Shown here piece after piece: positions 59,676-64,000 of a stretch of 64,000 bases of DNA. Position 1 is the stretch's first letter. Each line of letters opens with the position of its first letter. The stretch covers positions 124,001 through 188,000 of the forward strand of contig NZ_JAEMUW010000001.1 in assembly GCF_016598485.1 (NCBI RefSeq), in the 5' to 3' direction. The notes under the pieces were generated by a model. It did not search any database. It was not told the DNA's origin and saw only the letters and a program-made list of their open reading frames with translations. The position numbers and the translations under genes were made by a program. Origin of the DNA: Micromonospora coerulea (lineage in GTDB: Bacteria > Actinomycetota > Actinomycetes > Mycobacteriales > Micromonosporaceae).

Positions 59676-59702
59676 TTTGTTGTTCCGGGCAACGTATTGT
59701 TC
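59676..59702 (-). promoter_or_regulatory. Candidate ROK operator upstream of sugar-binding protein
   Basis: GTTG-N7-CAAC (59679-59693) is a small dyad within an AT-rich stretch that has three TTGTT elements (around 59677, 59680 and 59697). It resembles the spaced TTGTT/AACAA arms of XylR/ROK operators, but the match is short. Confidence 0.4.
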
Positions 59703-59804
59703 ACCGCCCGGTCGCACAAGAGCCGGGTCGGTCAGGACCTCGTCACCAGCGATAACAATTCCGCAACGCGGCCGACATCGATGCCGCCGCCGCGCCCCCG
59801 GCGC

Positions 59805-60284
59805 TCAGCGGGCGGCGAGCGGAGCGGTCACCGCGGCCGTGAGCGCGATCAGGTCCGTGGGGCTCAGCTGCACCTGGAGCCCGCGACGCCCGGCGGAGAC
59901 GTACACGGTCGGGTGGTCCAGCGCCGAGGCGTCGACCACGGTCGGCAGGCGTCGGCGCTGGCCGAGCGGGCTGATGCCGCCGCGCACGTACCCGGTGGCC
60001 CGCTCGGCGGCCGTCCGGTCGGCCAGGGCGGCCCGCTTCCCGCCCGTCGCGGCGGCGAGCGCCTTGAGGTCCAGCTCGCCGGTGACCGGCACGACCGCCA
60101 CCGTGAGTCCACCATCGACCTCGGTGACCAGCGACTTGAACACCCGCTCCGGCGGCACCCCGAGGGCCGCCGCGACCAGGGCGCCGTAGTTCGGCGCGTC
60201 CGGGGAGACGTCGTACGGGTGGGTGCTGTGCGCGATCTTCCGCCGCGCGAGCAGCGCGGTCGCCGGAGTGCCCTGTCCCGCCAT
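59805..60284 (-). CDS. ybaK: Cys-tRNA(Pro)/aminoacyl-tRNA deacylase, YbaK/EbsC family
   Basis: Hydrolyses mischarged Cys-tRNA(Pro) or related aminoacyl-tRNAs. The 159-residue protein has the YbaK fold: VFKSLVTEVDGGLTVAVVPVTGELDLKALAAATGGKRAAL, the GYVRGGISPLGQRRRLPTVVDASAL segment and a final VSAGRRGLQVQLSPTDL. Its ATG follows a TAGCTT -10 element by six bases, so the transcript is probably leaderless. It stands alone. Confidence 0.93.
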   Translation of the reverse strand: MAGQGTPATALLARRKIAHSTHPYDVSPDAPNYGALVAAALGVPPERVFKSLVTEVDGGLTVAVVPVTGELDLKALAAATGGKRAALADRTAAERATGYVRGGISPLGQRRRLPTVVDASALDHPTVYVSAGRRGLQVQLSPTDLIALTAAVTAPLAAR

Positions 60285-60290
60285 GCCGAC

Positions 60291-60296
60291 AAGCTA
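60291..60296 (-). promoter_or_regulatory. -10 element TAGCTT of ybaK
   Basis: On the minus strand TAGCTT lies six bases before the ATG, with no Shine-Dalgarno sequence. Confidence 0.5.
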
Positions 60297-60328
60297 GCGC
60301 CCGGCGGGCGCCCGGGCGAGCCGGAATG

Positions 60329-61510
60329 TCAGGCCGGCTGGCCGATCAGCACGGTGGGCGCGCCGGCCACCCGGGTCAGCACCAGGCTCGCCGCCGCGTC
60401 ACCGGAGAGCCGCAGGTCCCGGCGCAGCCGCTCCGGCTCCAGCGCCGAGCCGCGCTTGAGGATCTCCACCCGGCCGACCCGACGGTCCCGGAGCAGGGCC
60501 CGCAGCCGCTTCAGCGAGAACGGCAGCACGTCGGTCACCGCCAGGCAGCGGGCGTACGGGGTCGCCCTGGCGGTGTCGGCGTACAGGTAGGCGATGCTCG
60601 GGTCGGCGAGGGTCGCATCCAGCTCCCCGGCCAGCTCGGCGACCAGGTGCGCGCGGACCACCGCCGGGTCCGGGTCGTACAGGAAGCGGCGGGTGGGCCC
60701 GACCGGCGCCTCCGCGTCGCCGGAGCCGGTCAGCACGTGCGGGACGTCGCCGCGCAGCACGGTGGCCCGGTGGGGCACCTCGGCGAGCGGGCCGCACCAG
60801 AGCGCAGCCTCCACCAGGTCGCCGTCGACGCTGACCCATTCGGCCTCCGCGCCGGCCGGAATCAGCGCGTGGTCCAGCCCCGGGGCCACCTTGACCACGG
60901 TGCGCGGCACCCGCTCGGCCAGCCCGGTGACGAAGTCCCACGGCGGCGAGTAGGCGTTCGGGTCGAAGATCCGCCGGCCGGTACCGGCCCGGCGCCGGGC
61001 CGGGTCGCAGAAGACCGCGTCCACCCGGCGCACGTCGAAGGCGGTCGCGTCGCCGCACTCCACCGTGAACTCCTCGGCCAGCCCGGCCGCCTCGGCATTG
61101 GCGGCGGCCATCGCGGCGGTGACGGGGTCGGCCTCCACGCCGTACACCCGGATGCCGGCGCGGGCGGCGGCCAGCCCGTCCGCGCCGAGTCCGCAACCCA
61201 GGTCGGCCAGGGTGCGTACTCCGGCGGCGCGCAGCCGGGCGGCCCGCCGGTCGGCGACCACCCGGCGGGTGGCCTGCTCCAACCCGGCGCGGGTGAGGAA
61301 CATGCCGGCCGCGGCGGGCCCGAACTTGCCCACGGCCCGGCGGCGCAGCTCGGCCTGGGTGAGCGCGGCGGCGGCCAGCCCGGCCGGCACGCCGGCCGAG
61401 CGGAGCGCGGCCGCCGCGGCCAGCGGGTCGCCGCCGGCCACCCGGGCCGCCGCGGCGAGCGCGGCCGACCCCTCGGCGGTACGCAGCGCGGCGAGCTGGT
61501 CGAGGTCCAT
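60329..61510 (-). CDS. SAM-dependent methyltransferase with THUMP-like domain
   Basis: Protein of 393 residues. A helical N-terminal region is followed by a Rossmann methyltransferase (LADLGCGLGADGLAAARAG, YGVEADPVTAAMAAANAEAAG, VDAVFCDPARR with a DPxR-type motif IV). The C-terminal part (YLYADTARATPYARCLAVTDVLPFSLKRLRALLRDRRVGRVEILKRGS) matches the THUMP-like domain found in a group of actinobacterial methyltransferases. The target is probably RNA, by analogy; not established. It is divergent from groES. Confidence 0.88.
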   Translation of the reverse strand: MDLDQLAALRTAEGSAALAAAARVAGGDPLAAAAALRSAGVPAGLAAAALTQAELRRRAVGKFGPAAAGMFLTRAGLEQATRRVVADRRAARLRAAGVRTLADLGCGLGADGLAAARAGIRVYGVEADPVTAAMAAANAEAAGLAEEFTVECGDATAFDVRRVDAVFCDPARRRAGTGRRIFDPNAYSPPWDFVTGLAERVPRTVVKVAPGLDHALIPAGAEAEWVSVDGDLVEAALWCGPLAEVPHRATVLRGDVPHVLTGSGDAEAPVGPTRRFLYDPDPAVVRAHLVAELAGELDATLADPSIAYLYADTARATPYARCLAVTDVLPFSLKRLRALLRDRRVGRVEILKRGSALEPERLRRDLRLSGDAAASLVLTRVAGAPTVLIGQPA

Positions 61511-61670
61511 CGGGCCATTCTCCCGGCCCGACCGCGACCGGGCCGGCCGGGTGTCGGCACGCCACCGACGTGGCGTGGTCCGCGAGGTCCCCGAGGCCGC
61601 GAGGTCGCGCTGTGGCGGGGATCGCGACCGGTCGGGCCGGCCGGTCCGTGGCGACGCGCCGGGTGTCGGG

Positions 61671-61697
61671 CTGGCACTCTCCTTGACGGAGTGCTAG
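61671..61697. promoter_or_regulatory. CIRCE operator 1 (HrcA-binding)
   Basis: CTGGCACTC-N9-GAGTGCTAG. This matches the CIRCE consensus TTAGCACTC-N9-GAGTGCTAA except at the outer ends. The -35 hexamer TTGACG (61683-61688) lies in its spacer, so HrcA binding blocks RNA polymerase. Confidence 0.93.
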
Positions 61698-61711
61698 CCG
61701 AGGCATAACCT
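61683..61711 (+). promoter_or_regulatory. groES-groEL promoter
   Basis: TTGACG (61683-61688) and TAACCT (61706-61711) with a 17-base spacer; start near 61718. The promoter is flanked by two CIRCE elements, giving HrcA-controlled heat-shock induction. Confidence 0.85.
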
Positions 61712-61715
61712 GCGA

Positions 61716-61742
61716 TTAGCACTCTCCCATCGAGGGTGCCAG
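61716..61742. promoter_or_regulatory. CIRCE operator 2 (HrcA-binding)
   Basis: TTAGCACTC-N9-GGGTGCCAG. The left arm is exact and the right arm has two changes. It covers the transcription start region of the groE operon. Confidence 0.9.
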
Positions 61743-61882
61743 CTTCCGGGCCTCGGCCCGGTCGCTGAACGCCAGGCGGACCGGCACCCGCGACGACGGC
61801 CCCGCCCGGTGGCATGTGGCAGATTGACGCCGTTCGGCTTGCCGTCCGGCAACGAAACCAAGTACCCCAGGAGGGTATGCCC

Positions 61883-63902
<2,020 letters not shown>

Positions 63903-63922
63903 CCCGACGCCGTACGGCATCG

Positions 63923-63957
63923 TCAGGGCACACCGTCACGCCGACGGTGTGCCCTGA
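63923..63957 (+). terminator. Terminator after groEL
   Basis: A perfect 15-bp stem (TCAGGGCACACCGTC with GACGGTGTGCCCTGA) and five-base loop, about 20 bases after the groEL stop. Confidence 0.88.
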
Positions 63958-64000
63958 TCCGTATCTGGTTACGGAACGCTGACGCGGCTACCGGTCCGGC
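63958..64000. other. Sequence to the right edge, no feature recognised
   Basis: Forty-three bases with no recognisable gene start or repeat. Confidence 0.4.

Larger units (their letters stand above)
61511..61882. other. 372-bp regulatory region between methyltransferase and groES
   Basis: Holds the groE promoter and two CIRCE operators between 61671 and 61742, then about 140 bases of leader to groES. No further gene is visible. GC content is lower around the operators. Confidence 0.85.

Overview
The window is very GC-rich, with GTG and TTG starts, long gene chains joined by ATGA/GTGA overlaps, and strong GGAGG ribosome sites. It carries Actinobacteria-specific gene sets: a four-gene conservon, an F420-type oxidoreductase, HrcA/CIRCE-controlled groES-groEL, a GlnR-like nitrate regulon and type VII secretion-like genes. 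The gene content and repeats resemble Micromonospora or a close relative in the Micromonosporaceae. This assignment is inference; no 16S rRNA is present. I saw no tRNA, rRNA, CRISPR array, prophage or insertion-sequence transposase.

Layout. 1-5023: thiamine biosynthesis operon thiO(partial)-thiS-thiG-thiE-thiD-thiC. 5072-7936: a large membrane protein with a repetitive Ala/Pro-rich tail. 8011-12333: an ABC importer split over two divergent transcripts, with an F420-type oxidoreductase and a cupin in the ATPase transcript. 12414-18588: a branched-chain-type binding lipoprotein divergent from the conservon cvnABCD (sensor kinase, Roadblock protein, DUF742 protein, GTPase). 18679-29349: nitrate assimilation. 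On the minus strand run nasA, an electron-transfer flavoprotein, nirB, nirD and an NnaR-type HemD-winged-helix regulator. On the plus strand is the transporter narK, separated from nasA by a methyltransferase and a MazEF-like toxin-antitoxin pair. A GlnR box lies in front of nasA.

29542-38931: rplM-rpsI, glmM, an ABC ATPase next to a decayed permease and a decayed PadR regulator, a threonine-aldolase-like enzyme, an aminotransferase, an MmpS-like protein and glmS. 39016-41009: a DUF1023 hydrolase and a WXG-like partner. 41247-49860: acpS, nnrE/nnrD, alr, a hydrolase, tsaE, ung, an XRE-type regulator, tsaB, rimI and tsaD. This is the usual actinobacterial cell-wall/t6A neighbourhood, interrupted by ung and the regulator. 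49874-55035: a small protein, a damaged YbaB-like gene, a heterodimeric ABC exporter with strongly asymmetric ATP sites and a DUF4142 protein. 55167-59582: a sugar importer operon with its ROK repressor. 59805-61510: ybaK and a THUMP-like methyltransferase. 61671-63902: groES-groEL under two CIRCE operators.

Most of the window is ordinary housekeeping and nitrogen metabolism. The more unusual signals are small-scale. A 59-bp tandem repeat carries a stop and a start codon between tsaB and rimI. A repeated ribosome-site/start region precedes nirB. A 48-bp palindrome lies upstream of the XRE-type gene. Paired palindromes sit in the toxin-antitoxin promoter. A scar truncates two divergent genes at 33.12 kb. 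A 16-bp stem-loop separates groES from groEL. A recurrent TANNNT element lies 6-8 nt before several start codons and suggests leaderless transcription.
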